From NCBI GenBank assembly GCA_045544955.1, contig JAZPZY010000003.1, positions 15,022 through 79,021 of the forward strand: 64,000 nucleotides of DNA. The letters run 5' to 3'. Within the stretch, counting starts at the first letter, position 1, and every line of letters begins with the position of its first letter. Below, piece after piece: positions 9,378 to 18,367 of the stretch. The DNA comes from SIG701 sp045544955. Its GTDB lineage: Bacteria > Bacillota > Clostridia > Oscillospirales > CAG-272. A program made the position numbers and the translations under genes. The notes beneath the pieces were generated by a model. That model was not told where the DNA came from. It was given only the letters and a program-made list of their open reading frames with translations, and searched no databases.

Positions 9378-10214
9378 ATGAATAACGTGAGGAAAGAAAT
9401 GAAAGTATTCGACATTCATACCCACACCTATCCCGAGGCGATTGCGGAAAAAGCAGTAACCAATCTGGGAAATTTCTATAATTTCATTCCGGAGGGAAAA
9501 GGAACGTATGCCCATCTTTCCGCACAGGCAGAGGAAAACTGCGTGAAAGGATATCTTCTCTTTTCCGTCGCCACCAACGCCCATCAGGTGCAGAAGGTGA
9601 ACGATTCCATCGCGGCACTGGCTGAGAGATCCCGGGAGGAAGGATTCCTCACCGTGGGGTTTGCCGGCATGCACCAGGATTTTCCCGATTTTGCCGGAGA
9701 GATCGACCGAGTGGAAAAGCTGGGGCTGTGCGGTGTGAAGATTCATCCGGATATTCAGGGAATCGACATCGACGATCCAAAAATGCTCTCTCTTTACGAA
9801 ATCGTGGAAGGACGGATGCCCGTGTATTTCCACATCGGCGACGACCGTCCCCAGTACCGTTTCTCTGAGCCAAAAAAACTTCGCCGTGTTTTGGATATGT
9901 TTCCCAAACTGGAAGTAGTAGCAGCCCATCTGGGCGGCTACAAAGCCACGGAGGAGGCCATCCGGTACCTGGCCGGACATCCCCGTGTATGGTACGATAC
10001 GTCCAGCTCCCTCTGGCATTTGTGTGCCGGAGAGGCCACCCGCATTATCGAGGCGTTGGGACATGAGAGAGTCATGTTCGGTACGGACTACCCGGTGAAA
10101 AATCCGGCAACGGAGCTTCAGCTGTTCTCCCGTCTTAACCTCACGGACAGCCAGCGGGAGGATATTCTCTGGAACAACGCCATCCGCTTTCTGCATCTGG
10201 AGGACAAAGTATGA
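9378..10214 (+). CDS. Metal-dependent amidohydrolase (amidohydrolase-2 type)
   Basis: A 278-residue TIM-barrel hydrolase of the PF04909 kind. The first metal-binding motif is DIHTHTYPE near the N-terminus; further likely ligands are the His in VKIHPDIQG, the His in VAAHLGG, and the Asp in MFGTDYPVKNP. This is the pattern of enzymes that hydrolyse or decarboxylate small cyclic or amide substrates; the actual substrate cannot be told. Two starts are possible: the one used (AGAGG seven bases before) and an ATG seven codons later preceded by GAGGAAAG, which gives MKVFDIHTH. The stop overlaps the start of the methyltransferase gene by four bases, so the two are translationally coupled. Confidence 0.8.
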   Translation: MNNVRKEMKVFDIHTHTYPEAIAEKAVTNLGNFYNFIPEGKGTYAHLSAQAEENCVKGYLLFSVATNAHQVQKVNDSIAALAERSREEGFLTVGFAGMHQDFPDFAGEIDRVEKLGLCGVKIHPDIQGIDIDDPKMLSLYEIVEGRMPVYFHIGDDRPQYRFSEPKKLRRVLDMFPKLEVVAAHLGGYKATEEAIRYLAGHPRVWYDTSSSLWHLCAGEATRIIEALGHERVMFGTDYPVKNPATELQLFSRLNLTDSQREDILWNNAIRFLHLEDKV

Positions 10215-11317
10215 CCGCCCTGTTTTCCCTCGGCCTCACCCGGGAGGAAACGCTCTGGGAGCGGCTTCGCACCGATTCCCGTCCCATCGTTCTGTACGGC
10301 ACGGGCAACGGGGCGGACAAAATCATCGATCAGCTTGCCGCCATCGGACGCACGCCGGCCGGCGTATTTGCCAGCACCGGCTTCGTCCGTGCACGCACGT
10401 TCCGGGATATGCCGGTGGAATCCTACGAAGAGACCGTCGCCCGGCTGGGCGAGGATATCGTGATCCTCATCTCCTTCGGCTCTTCTCTGCCGGAGGTAAT
10501 GGAGCGAATGTTCGCGCTTTCTGAACGGCACGACACCGCTTTGCCGGACGTTCCCCTGATCGGCGGTGAGGTATTTACGTGGGAGTACATGGAGAAGCAT
10601 ATTACTGAGATCGAAAAGGTGTACGGACTGCTCCATGATGAAACCTCCCGTTCGCTGTTTCTTGACATGCTCCGTTACCGGCTGACGGGACGGCTGTCCT
10701 GCCTTACAAAAACGGAGGAAAGCGGTGTATCCCTTCGCACCCTCGCCGATACGGAAAAGATCCGCACGGCCGTGGACGGCGGTGCGTTCAAAGGCGATTC
10801 CGCCGAAGTAATACGGGCCGCATGCCCCCATATAGAAAAGATCCTTGCAGTGGAGGCGGACGCACGCACGGCGAAAAAGCTGGCCGAATACGCCGCCGGT
10901 ACGAACGGCGTGGTACAACCCGTGCACGCGGCCCTCTGGGACGTGCCTGACACGCTCACCTATTCCGCCTCCGCCAGCCGTGGTGCGGGTACAGCCGGTA
11001 CAAACCGGCGGGCACGGGTGGAAACGGTTCCTGCCGATACGGTGGACCGCATTGCCGGCGGCACGGTGATCGATCTTCTGAAGCTGGACGTGGAAGGGGC
11101 GGAGGCTCGTGCCCTTAAAGGTGCGGATTCCGTCATCCGGCGGGATATGCCGTTGCTTGCCGTTTCCCTGTATCACCGGACGGAAGATCTTTTTTCCCTG
11201 CCGCTTACGGTAGCAGAACGGTATAAAGAGTACCGCTTCTTCCTCCGCCGTGTTCCCTGCGTCCCGGCGTGGGATCTGATGCTGTACGCCATCCCGCCCC
11301 GGCTTTGTCGAATATGA
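10211..11317 (+). CDS. FkbM family methyltransferase with N-terminal Rossmann-like domain
   Basis: A 368-residue protein with two parts. Residues 20-115 form a nucleotide-binding-like unit (PIVLYGTGNGADKIIDQLA) as in CoA- or sugar-binding Rossmann domains. The rest is an SAM-dependent methyltransferase of the FkbM type: AVDGGAFKGDSAEVIRAA is the SAM-binding glycine-rich loop and LLKLDVEGAEARALKGA is the family signature. Relatives methylate sugars or natural products, often in surface glycan clusters, but no such cluster surrounds it here. It is translationally coupled to the amidohydrolase by an ATGA overlap. The substrate is unknown. Confidence 0.8.
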   Translation: MTALFSLGLTREETLWERLRTDSRPIVLYGTGNGADKIIDQLAAIGRTPAGVFASTGFVRARTFRDMPVESYEETVARLGEDIVILISFGSSLPEVMERMFALSERHDTALPDVPLIGGEVFTWEYMEKHITEIEKVYGLLHDETSRSLFLDMLRYRLTGRLSCLTKTEESGVSLRTLADTEKIRTAVDGGAFKGDSAEVIRAACPHIEKILAVEADARTAKKLAEYAAGTNGVVQPVHAALWDVPDTLTYSASASRGAGTAGTNRRARVETVPADTVDRIAGGTVIDLLKLDVEGAEARALKGADSVIRRDMPLLAVSLYHRTEDLFSLPLTVAERYKEYRFFLRRVPCVPAWDLMLYAIPPRLCRI

Positions 11318-11361
11318 CGGAATTATCCGTGGGGAAACGCACGATTTTGGCGTCTCCCCAC

Positions 11362-11390
11362 TTGACATCTTCTGCAAAAAAATGTATAAT
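11362..11390 (+). promoter_or_regulatory. Promoter of the pyr operon
   Basis: Perfect TTGACA (11362-11367) and TATAAT (11385-11390) with a 17-base spacer. The transcript would start near 11397, immediately before the RNA leader. Confidence 0.88.
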
Positions 11391-11401
11391 ATATAAGATA
11401 A

Positions 11402-11477
11402 AAATCTTTAAGCGGTACAGAGAGACCGGCAAGATTTGAGAGAGTGCAGGATGAGGCAGCAGTCTGCCGTTTTGTTG
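11402..11477 (+). promoter_or_regulatory. PyrR-type attenuation leader
   Basis: The transcript opens with a hairpin whose outer stem is AATCTT (11403-11408) with AAGATT (11431-11436), inner stem GGT/ACC, and terminal loop ACAGAGAG at 11417-11424. This is the conserved shape and loop of PyrR-binding (anti-antiterminator) RNA in Bacillota pyr operons. Downstream, GGCAG (11455-11459) pairs with CTGCC (11464-11468) followed by GTTTTGTTG, a short terminator-like hairpin. By analogy UMP-loaded PyrR would favour termination. The regulator gene itself is not in the window, and the terminator stem is only five base pairs. Confidence 0.7.
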
Positions 11478-11525
11478 TGCTGTCGTCTTGTCCGCCGTCG
11501 GTCATCTATCCGATCCGGAGGAAGT

Positions 11526-12779
11526 ATGAACGTTCAATTTACCAAGGACACTGTCATCGGTGAGAAGAAAACATCCTTTATTTCCGACGATTCATTCCCT
11601 GCCTTCAAATATCTGAATACAAGCCACGCTGTTCTTGATACAGCGTCCTGTTTTGTTCTTCCCAGTTTTGCGGACGTGCACGTGCATCTCCGTGAGCCGG
11701 GATTTTCTTATAAGGAGACGATTTTCTCCGGCACGGCCGCGGCGGCACGGGGCGGATACACCGCCGTCTGTGCCATGCCCAATCTGCTTCCCGTCCCCGA
11801 CTCAGACGGGCACCTTGCCGCACAGGAAGAGATCATCAAACGGGACGCCAGAATCGACGTGTACCCTTACGGTGCCATCACCGTGGGCGAAAAAGGCGAA
11901 GAACTTTCCGATATGGATGCCATGGCATCCCGGGTCATTGCCTTCTCCGATGACGGACGGGGCGTACAGAATGAAGATATGATGCGCCTGGCCATGAGGA
12001 AAGCCAAGACCCTCGGCAAGATGATCGTGGCACACTGTGAGGTAAACGATCTGCTTCACGGCGGATGCATCCACGACGGTGCCTACGCCGCCGCACACGG
12101 TCTGCCGGGCATCTGCAGTGAAAGCGAATGGCGGCAGGTGGAGCGTGACATAAAACTGGCGGCGGAAACGGGCTGTGCCTATCACGTCTGCCACATCTCC
12201 ACGAAAGAAAGCGTAGCACTGATCCGAAAGGCAAAAGCCTCCGGTATTGACGTAACCTGCGAGACGGCACCCCATTATCTTCTCATGCACGACGGCATGC
12301 TGAAGGACGAAGGGCGTTTCAAGATGAATCCCCCGCTTCGTGCCGAGGCGGACAGGGACGCCCTTCTTGAAGGAATCACAGACGGAACGATCGACATGAT
12401 CGCCACCGACCACGCACCCCATTCCGCCGAGGAAAAATCCAAGGGACTGCTCCATTCCAACATGGGCATCGTAGGCATTGAGACGGCGTTCCCCCTGCTC
12501 TACACCTATCTTGTGAAAAGAGGCGTGATCACTCTGGAAAAGCTGATCGCACTCATGAGCGAAAATCCCCGAAAGCGGTTTGGCATTCCGGGCGGTCTTG
12601 AAAACGGCTTCTTCACCGTTTTCGACGCGAGTGCGGTCTACGAAATTGACCCTGATGAATTTCTTTCCATGGGCAAAAGCACGCCCTTCACCGGCTGGGA
12701 AGTATCCGGCCGCTGCCGGCTGACCGTCTGCCGGGGCAAGGTAGTCTTTTCGGACGGCGCGATCCTTCAAACAGTTTGA
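11526..12779 (+). CDS. pyrC: Dihydroorotase
   Basis: Catalyses ring closure of carbamoyl aspartate to dihydroorotate, step three of UMP synthesis. The 417-residue length and the motif DVHVHLREPG (His52, His54) are those of the type I dihydroorotases. Further metal-site regions are AHCEVND, HVCHIST and the catalytic Asp in MIATDHAPHS. The start is the ATG seven bases after CGGAGG; in-frame starts further upstream lie in the leader RNA and have no ribosome site. It is the first gene of the operon. Confidence 0.95.
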   Translation: MNVQFTKDTVIGEKKTSFISDDSFPAFKYLNTSHAVLDTASCFVLPSFADVHVHLREPGFSYKETIFSGTAAAARGGYTAVCAMPNLLPVPDSDGHLAAQEEIIKRDARIDVYPYGAITVGEKGEELSDMDAMASRVIAFSDDGRGVQNEDMMRLAMRKAKTLGKMIVAHCEVNDLLHGGCIHDGAYAAAHGLPGICSESEWRQVERDIKLAAETGCAYHVCHISTKESVALIRKAKASGIDVTCETAPHYLLMHDGMLKDEGRFKMNPPLRAEADRDALLEGITDGTIDMIATDHAPHSAEEKSKGLLHSNMGIVGIETAFPLLYTYLVKRGVITLEKLIALMSENPRKRFGIPGGLENGFFTVFDASAVYEIDPDEFLSMGKSTPFTGWEVSGRCRLTVCRGKVVFSDGAILQTV

Positions 12780-12824
12780 TAATAGTTTGATAATAATTAA
12801 AATAACATAGAGGAGACGAGAAGT

Positions 12825-15800
12825 ATGGCAAAGAGAACGGATATTAAGAAAATTATGATTATCGGCTCCGGCCCGATCGTGATCGGACAGGCAGCGGAAT
12901 TTGACTATGCAGGCACCCAGGCGTGTCTGGCGCTGAAAGAAGAAGGATACGAGGTCGTTCTTCTGAACTCCAATCCTGCCACCATCATGACGGACACGTC
13001 CATTGCGGACAAGGTATACATGGAGCCTTTGACGCTGGAATACGTGGCACGCATCATGCGGACCGAGCGTCCCGACGCCATCATCCCCGGCATCGGAGGT
13101 CAGACCGGTCTGAACCTTGCCATGCAGCTTCAGCAGAAGGGGATTCTGAAGGAATGTCAGTGCCAGCTTCTGGGCACCAGCAGCGAGAGCATCGAGAAAG
13201 CGGAAGACCGTCAGATGTTCAAGGATCTCTGCGAGGAGATCGGTGAGCCGGTCATCCCCTCGGAGATCACCTACTCCGTGGAGGAAGCCTGTGCCGCCGC
13301 CGAGCGGATCGGCTATCCCGTGGTTCTTCGCCCTGCCTTTACCCTGGGCGGCACGGGCGGCGGCTTCGCCTATTCCCGTGAGGAGCTCGTCCCCATGATG
13401 GAGAACGCACTGAAGCTTTCTCCCGTGCACGAGGTGCTGATCGAAAAGAGCGTCCGCGGCTACAAGGAGATCGAGTTTGAGGTCATGCGTGACGCCACCG
13501 ACCACGCCATCACCATCTGCGGTATGGAAAACGTGGACCCGGTCGGCGTGCACACCGGTGACTCCGTGGTGGTGGCACCGATCCTGACCCTCAGTGAGCC
13601 GGATTTCAATATGCTTCGCGACAGTGCTCTGAAAATCATCCGTGCGTTGAAGATCGAAGGCGGATGCAACGTACAGTACGCACTGGATCCCCACTCCTCC
13701 CAGTATTATCTCATCGAGGTCAACCCCCGCGTTTCCCGCTCCTCCGCCCTTGCCTCCAAGGCAAGCGGCTATCCCATCGCCCGGGTTACCGCCAAGATCG
13801 CCGTGGGCATGACCCTTGAGGAGATCAAGATCGCCAACACGACGGCGGCGTTTGAGCCCGTTCTCGACTATATGGTGGCAAAACTGCCCCGTTTCCCCTT
13901 TGATAAATTCGCCTCCGCCACCAACAAGCTGGGCACCCAGATGAAGGCTACCGGTGAAGTGATGGCCATCGGCGCCTCCTTTACCGAGTGTCTGCTGAAA
14001 GCAGTACGTTCTCTGGAAATCGGCGTCTGCCATCTCCATATGCCCAAATTCGACGGCATGACCGACGAGGCACTGACGGAGTACCTGTCCGAGTTCCGTG
14101 ACGATACCCTTTACGCTGCGGCAGAACTGATGCGTCGCGGCGTCACCGTAGAAAAGCTTTACGAGATCACGAAGATCACCCCCTACTTCCTTGAGGGAAT
14201 CAAGAGCATCGTTTCGTACGAAGCGGTACTCAAGGATAACCCCATGAACGTGGACGTGCTGAAAGAGGCCAAGAAGATCGGCTTCTCCGATAAATTTATC
14301 GCCAAGCTCTGGAAGGTAGCGGAAACCAACGTATGGAAAATGCGTGTGGACGAGAAGATCCTCCCCGCATTCCGCATGGTAGACACCTGCCATACCGGTG
14401 CCTACATTCCCTACTTCTACTCCAGCTACACCGGCGAGCATCAGTCCATCGTCACCGACCGCAAAAAGACGGTGGTGCTGGGTGCCGGCCCGATCCGCAT
14501 CGGCCAGGGCGTGGAATTTGACTACTCCACCGTACATGCCGTACAGACGATCCGCTCCGCCGGATACGAATCCATTATCATCAACAACAACCCGGAAACG
14601 GTTTCCACCGACTACACCACTGCCGACAAGCTGTACTTTGAGCCGCTGACGCCGGAGGACGTGATGAACATCCTCATGTACGAAAACGCCTACGACGTCA
14701 TCGCTTCTCTGGGCGGTCAGACCGCCATCAATCTTGCTGAGCCCTTGATGCGCCGGGGCGTACGGATCATCGGTACCGACGTGGAGGCCATCGACCGGGC
14801 GGAGGACCGCCGTGCCTTTGAGGCAATTCTGCAGAGTTTGCACATTCCCCAGCCGGAAGGACGTGCCGTCACCAACATCGAAGACGGCGTACAGGCTGCC
14901 GAAGCGGTGGGCTATCCCGTGCTGGTTCGTCCCAGTTTCGTGCTGGGCGGCCGTGCCATGCAGATCGTGTCCAACGAACCCCAGCTTCGCCAGTATCTGA
15001 AGACGGCCGTGGAAATCGACGAGGACAAGCCCGTTCTGGTTGACCACTACATCCGCGGACGGGAAGTGGAGATCGACGCTATCTGTGACGGACGGGACGT
15101 ATTCGTGCCCGGCATCATGGAGCTGGTAGAGCGTACCGGCGTACACAGCGGCGACTCCATCAGCGTATATCCCACCTTCAGCATTTCCGACCGGGTGAAG
15201 GGCATCATCCTTGATTACGCCAAAAAGCTCGGCCTGGGCATCGGTATCGTGGGTCTTTACAACATTCAGTTCATCGTGGACGACAAAGACGACGTGTACG
15301 TAATTGAGGTAAATCCCCGTTCCTCCCGTACCGTTCCGTTCCTCTCCAAGGCAACCGGCTTCAGCCTGGCAGATATCGCCACCAACGTGATCCTCGGCAA
15401 GTCTTTGAAGGAACAGGGCATTTTCGATCTGTATCCGGCACAGAAAAAACGCTGGTACGTAAAGGTGCCCGTATTCTCCTTCTCCAAACTCCACGGCATG
15501 GATGCGTATCTCTCTCCCGAGATGAAGTCCACCGGTGAGGCCATCGGCTACGACGACCGCCTCAACCGGGCTGTATACAAGGCACTGCAGGCATCCGGCA
15601 TGCAGCTGCAGAATTACGGCACCGTGCTTGCCACCATCACCGAGCGGGACAAAGAAGAAGCTCTGCCGCTGATCCGCCGGTTCTACGATCTCGGCTTCAA
15701 CATTGAGGCTACCACCGGCACGGCTAAATTTTTGAAAGAGCACGGCATCCGCACCCGTCCCCGTCAGAAGATCTCCGAAAACAGTGACGATATTCCCGAG

Positions 15801-16013
15801 GCACTCCGCCAGGGACACATCGCCTACGTGATCAATACCCGGGACGTTGGCTCCCTGCACGAGCAGGCGGACGGCTACGAGATCCGCAAATGTGCCATTG
15901 AAAACAGCGTTACCATGTTCACCTCGCTGGATACCGTTCGCGTACTGCTGGACGTACTGGAAGAAACCACGATCCGTATCTCCACCATCGACAGCAAAGG
16001 GGCAAACGAATGA
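12825..16013 (+). CDS. carB: Carbamoyl-phosphate synthase large subunit
   Basis: Makes carbamoyl phosphate from bicarbonate, ammonia and two ATP. The 1062-residue length is normal, with two homologous halves each carrying an ATP-grasp domain (roughly residues 128-320 and 670-870), matched glycine-rich openings (GSGPIVIGQAAEFDYAG and GAGPIRIGQGVEFDYST), and a C-terminal MGS-like allosteric domain from about residue 935. The glutamine-hydrolysing small subunit gene carA is not adjacent and must be elsewhere. In the 45-base gap after pyrC, the string AGTTTGATAAT occurs twice in tandem, the first copy spanning the pyrC stop. The ribosome site is AGAGGAGA. The stop overlaps pyrK by four bases. Confidence 0.96.
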   Translation: MAKRTDIKKIMIIGSGPIVIGQAAEFDYAGTQACLALKEEGYEVVLLNSNPATIMTDTSIADKVYMEPLTLEYVARIMRTERPDAIIPGIGGQTGLNLAMQLQQKGILKECQCQLLGTSSESIEKAEDRQMFKDLCEEIGEPVIPSEITYSVEEACAAAERIGYPVVLRPAFTLGGTGGGFAYSREELVPMMENALKLSPVHEVLIEKSVRGYKEIEFEVMRDATDHAITICGMENVDPVGVHTGDSVVVAPILTLSEPDFNMLRDSALKIIRALKIEGGCNVQYALDPHSSQYYLIEVNPRVSRSSALASKASGYPIARVTAKIAVGMTLEEIKIANTTAAFEPVLDYMVAKLPRFPFDKFASATNKLGTQMKATGEVMAIGASFTECLLKAVRSLEIGVCHLHMPKFDGMTDEALTEYLSEFRDDTLYAAAELMRRGVTVEKLYEITKITPYFLEGIKSIVSYEAVLKDNPMNVDVLKEAKKIGFSDKFIAKLWKVAETNVWKMRVDEKILPAFRMVDTCHTGAYIPYFYSSYTGEHQSIVTDRKKTVVLGAGPIRIGQGVEFDYSTVHAVQTIRSAGYESIIINNNPETVSTDYTTADKLYFEPLTPEDVMNILMYENAYDVIASLGGQTAINLAEPLMRRGVRIIGTDVEAIDRAEDRRAFEAILQSLHIPQPEGRAVTNIEDGVQAAEAVGYPVLVRPSFVLGGRAMQIVSNEPQLRQYLKTAVEIDEDKPVLVDHYIRGREVEIDAICDGRDVFVPGIMELVERTGVHSGDSISVYPTFSISDRVKGIILDYAKKLGLGIGIVGLYNIQFIVDDKDDVYVIEVNPRSSRTVPFLSKATGFSLADIATNVILGKSLKEQGIFDLYPAQKKRWYVKVPVFSFSKLHGMDAYLSPEMKSTGEAIGYDDRLNRAVYKALQASGMQLQNYGTVLATITERDKEEALPLIRRFYDLGFNIEATTGTAKFLKEHGIRTRPRQKISENSDDIPEALRQGHIAYVINTRDVGSLHEQADGYEIRKCAIENSVTMFTSLDTVRVLLDVLEETTIRISTIDSKGANE

Positions 16014-16744
16014 AACAGGGACTGTTCACGATTAAGGAAAACCGTGCACTGACACGGGATATGTACGAAATGGTCCTCTCCGGCGATACCTCCGACGTCA
16101 CCGCCCCGGGCCAGTTCGTAAACATCAAGCTGGACGGATTTTTCCTCCGTCGGCCCATCTCTGTCTGCAACGTGGAGGGAGATACGCTGACGCTGCTCTA
16201 CAAGGCAGTCGGAAAAGGCACGGAGGCAATGGCAAACATGCAGCCGGGCACCGTTCTGGATATTCTCACAGGTCTTGGCAACGGTTATGACACGTCCAAA
16301 AGCGGCGACGCACCTCTGCTGGTTGGCGGCGGTGCCGGCGTGCCGCCCATGTATCTTCTGGCCCGCCGGCTCACTCACGAGGGCAAAAAGGTAACGGTTA
16401 TTCTGGGCTTTAACACGAAGGCGGAAATCTTCTACCGGGATGCATTTGAAAAGTTGGGTGCCGCCGTGCTGATCTCCACCGTGGACGGGACGGAAGGCGT
16501 AAAGGGCTTCGTTACGGATGCCCTCGCCGGTGCCGGTGCGTACACCTACACCTACGCCTGCGGTCCGGAGCCCATGCTGAAGGCTTTGTACAACGCCACG
16601 GAGGTTTCCGGACAGTACAGTTTTGAGGAGCGTATGGGATGCGGCTTCGGTGCCTGCATGGGATGCTCCTGCAAGACGAAATACGGAAACAAACGGATCT
16701 GCCGTGACGGCCCGGTTCTCGAAAAGGAGGAGATCATATGGTAA
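16010..16744 (+). CDS. pyrK: Dihydroorotate dehydrogenase B, electron-transfer subunit
   Basis: Passes electrons from dihydroorotate oxidation in PyrD to NAD+. The 244-residue protein has an N-terminal flavin-binding barrel (RRPISVCN), an NAD-binding domain (LLVGGGAGVPPMYLLAR) and a C-terminal 2Fe-2S site with ligands Cys211, Cys216, Cys219 and Cys231. It overlaps both neighbours, by four bases with carB and seven with pyrD, which fits a tightly coupled complex of equal subunits. Confidence 0.95.
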   Translation: MKQGLFTIKENRALTRDMYEMVLSGDTSDVTAPGQFVNIKLDGFFLRRPISVCNVEGDTLTLLYKAVGKGTEAMANMQPGTVLDILTGLGNGYDTSKSGDAPLLVGGGAGVPPMYLLARRLTHEGKKVTVILGFNTKAEIFYRDAFEKLGAAVLISTVDGTEGVKGFVTDALAGAGAYTYTYACGPEPMLKALYNATEVSGQYSFEERMGCGFGACMGCSCKTKYGNKRICRDGPVLEKEEIIW

Positions 16745-17649
16745 ATACGCAAGTCACGCTGTCCGGCGTAACGCTCAGCAATCCCATTATTCCTGCCAGC
16801 GGTACGTTCGGCTTCGGCTACGAATTTGCGGAGTTGTACGACATCAACGTACTGGGCTCCCTCTCCTTCAAGGGAACCACGAAAGAACCCCGTTTCGGCA
16901 ATCCTACGCCGCGTATTGCAGAATGTCCGGCCGGCATGATCAACGCAGTCGGTCTGCAGAATCCCGGCATCGACGCAGTCATCGCGGAAGAGCTGCCCCG
17001 TCTGCGTAAGGTATTCCACAAACCGATCATCGCCAACATCGGCGGATTTTCCGTGGAGGAATACGTACACTGCTGCGAACGGATCGATAAAGAAGAGGGC
17101 GTTTCCCTCATCGAAGTAAACATCAGCTGTCCCAACGTACACGGCGGCGGTATGAGTTTCGGTACGTCTCCCGAGGCGGCCGCGGAAGTGACCCGCGCCG
17201 TAAAAGCGGTAACGAAAAAGCCTGTGTACATCAAGCTTTCTCCCAACGTGACGGATATCGTTTCCATCGCAAAAGCCTGTGAAGAGGCCGGTGCGGACGG
17301 CATCAGCATGATCAACACCCTGCTTGGTATGCGGATCGATCTCAAAAAAAGAGCCCCCATCATCGCAAACAAAATGGGCGGTTTCTCCGGCAGTGCCATC
17401 TTCCCGGTGGCACTCCGCATGATCTGGCAGGTCTACGAAGCGGTAAAAATCCCGATCATCGGCATCGGCGGCGTTTCCACCGCTGAGCACGTCATCGAAA
17501 TGATGCTGGCTGGTGCCAGTGCCGTACAGATCGGTGCGGCCAATTTGGTGGATCCCTTCGTATGCAAGACGGTTATTGAGGATCTTCCCGCCGTTATGGC
17601 AAAATATAAAATTGAAAATCTTTCAGATATTATTGGAGGTGCACACTGA
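16738..17649 (+). CDS. pyrD: Dihydroorotate dehydrogenase B, catalytic subunit
   Basis: Oxidises dihydroorotate to orotate with FMN, as the class 1B enzyme partnered with PyrK. The 303-residue protein carries the active-site cysteine in the motif VNISCPNVHGGG (Cys131), which identifies class 1 rather than the membrane-bound class 2 with serine. FMN-binding glycine-rich stretches (IIGIGGVSTAEHVIEMMLAGASAVQIG) lie near the C-terminus. The start ATG follows AAGGAGG inside the end of pyrK. The stop overlaps the pyrF start by one base. Confidence 0.96.
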   Translation: MVNTQVTLSGVTLSNPIIPASGTFGFGYEFAELYDINVLGSLSFKGTTKEPRFGNPTPRIAECPAGMINAVGLQNPGIDAVIAEELPRLRKVFHKPIIANIGGFSVEEYVHCCERIDKEEGVSLIEVNISCPNVHGGGMSFGTSPEAAAEVTRAVKAVTKKPVYIKLSPNVTDIVSIAKACEEAGADGISMINTLLGMRIDLKKRAPIIANKMGGFSGSAIFPVALRMIWQVYEAVKIPIIGIGGVSTAEHVIEMMLAGASAVQIGAANLVDPFVCKTVIEDLPAVMAKYKIENLSDIIGGAH

Positions 17650-18347
17650 TGGGCAAGGACGTAATCATCGCCTGCGATTTTTCTTCCCGTGAAGACACGC
17701 TGGCATTTCTGGACAAGTTTGAAGGCAAAAAACCGTTCGTAAAGATCGGTATGGAGCTGTACTACGCAGAGGGACCCGCCATTGTAAAGGATATCAAGGC
17801 ACGCGGTCATAAGATCTTCCTCGATCTGAAGCTGCACGACATTCCCAACACGGTGAAAAAGGCCATGGCCGTACTCTCCCGCCTGGACGTGGATATGACG
17901 AACCTCCACGCCGCCGGTACGAAAGCCATGATGGAAGCCGCTATCGAAGGACTCACCAAGCCCGACGGAAGCCGCCCCATGCTGATTGCCGTTACCCAGC
18001 TCACCTCCACCGATGAGGAGAGAATGCACAGTGAACTGCTGGTGCAGGGTGCTATGCCCGACGTTGTTATGCATTACGCACAGAACGCCGCCGCCGCCGG
18101 TCTGGACGGCGTGGTATGCTCGCCGCTGGAAGCAGGCGTTGTGCACGAGAAATGCGGCAAAAACTTCGTAACCGTAACCCCCGGCGTCCGTTTTGCCGAC
18201 GGAGACGTGGGCGATCAGAAGCGGGTAATGACGCCGGCTGAAGCGAAGAAGATCGGCTCCGATTACATCGTAGTGGGCCGCCCCATCACGGCCGCCGCCG
18301 ATCCGGTTGCCGCATACGAGCGGTGCGTTGCCGAGTTTGTTGACTGA
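17649..18347 (+). CDS. pyrF: Orotidine 5'-phosphate decarboxylase
   Basis: Performs the last step, OMP to UMP. The 232-residue protein is of the short bacterial type. The catalytic array is in DLKLHDIPNTVKKA with Asp59, Lys61 and Asp64, and the phosphate-binding loop VVGRPITAAADP is near the C-terminus. It is placed between pyrD and pyrE in a continuous operon, with AUG/UGA overlap to pyrD and a 20-base gap with AGAGGAGA before pyrE. Confidence 0.96.
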   Translation: MGKDVIIACDFSSREDTLAFLDKFEGKKPFVKIGMELYYAEGPAIVKDIKARGHKIFLDLKLHDIPNTVKKAMAVLSRLDVDMTNLHAAGTKAMMEAAIEGLTKPDGSRPMLIAVTQLTSTDEERMHSELLVQGAMPDVVMHYAQNAAAAGLDGVVCSPLEAGVVHEKCGKNFVTVTPGVRFADGDVGDQKRVMTPAEAKKIGSDYIVVGRPITAAADPVAAYERCVAEFVD

Positions 18348-18367
18348 TTACGAGAGGAGAAAAGAGA

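Noticed and set aside
11802..15860. Very long minus-strand open frame opposite carB and pyrC
   Set aside because: It is a mirror of the GC-rich third codon positions of carB; it has no ribosome site or family similarity, while carB is certain.
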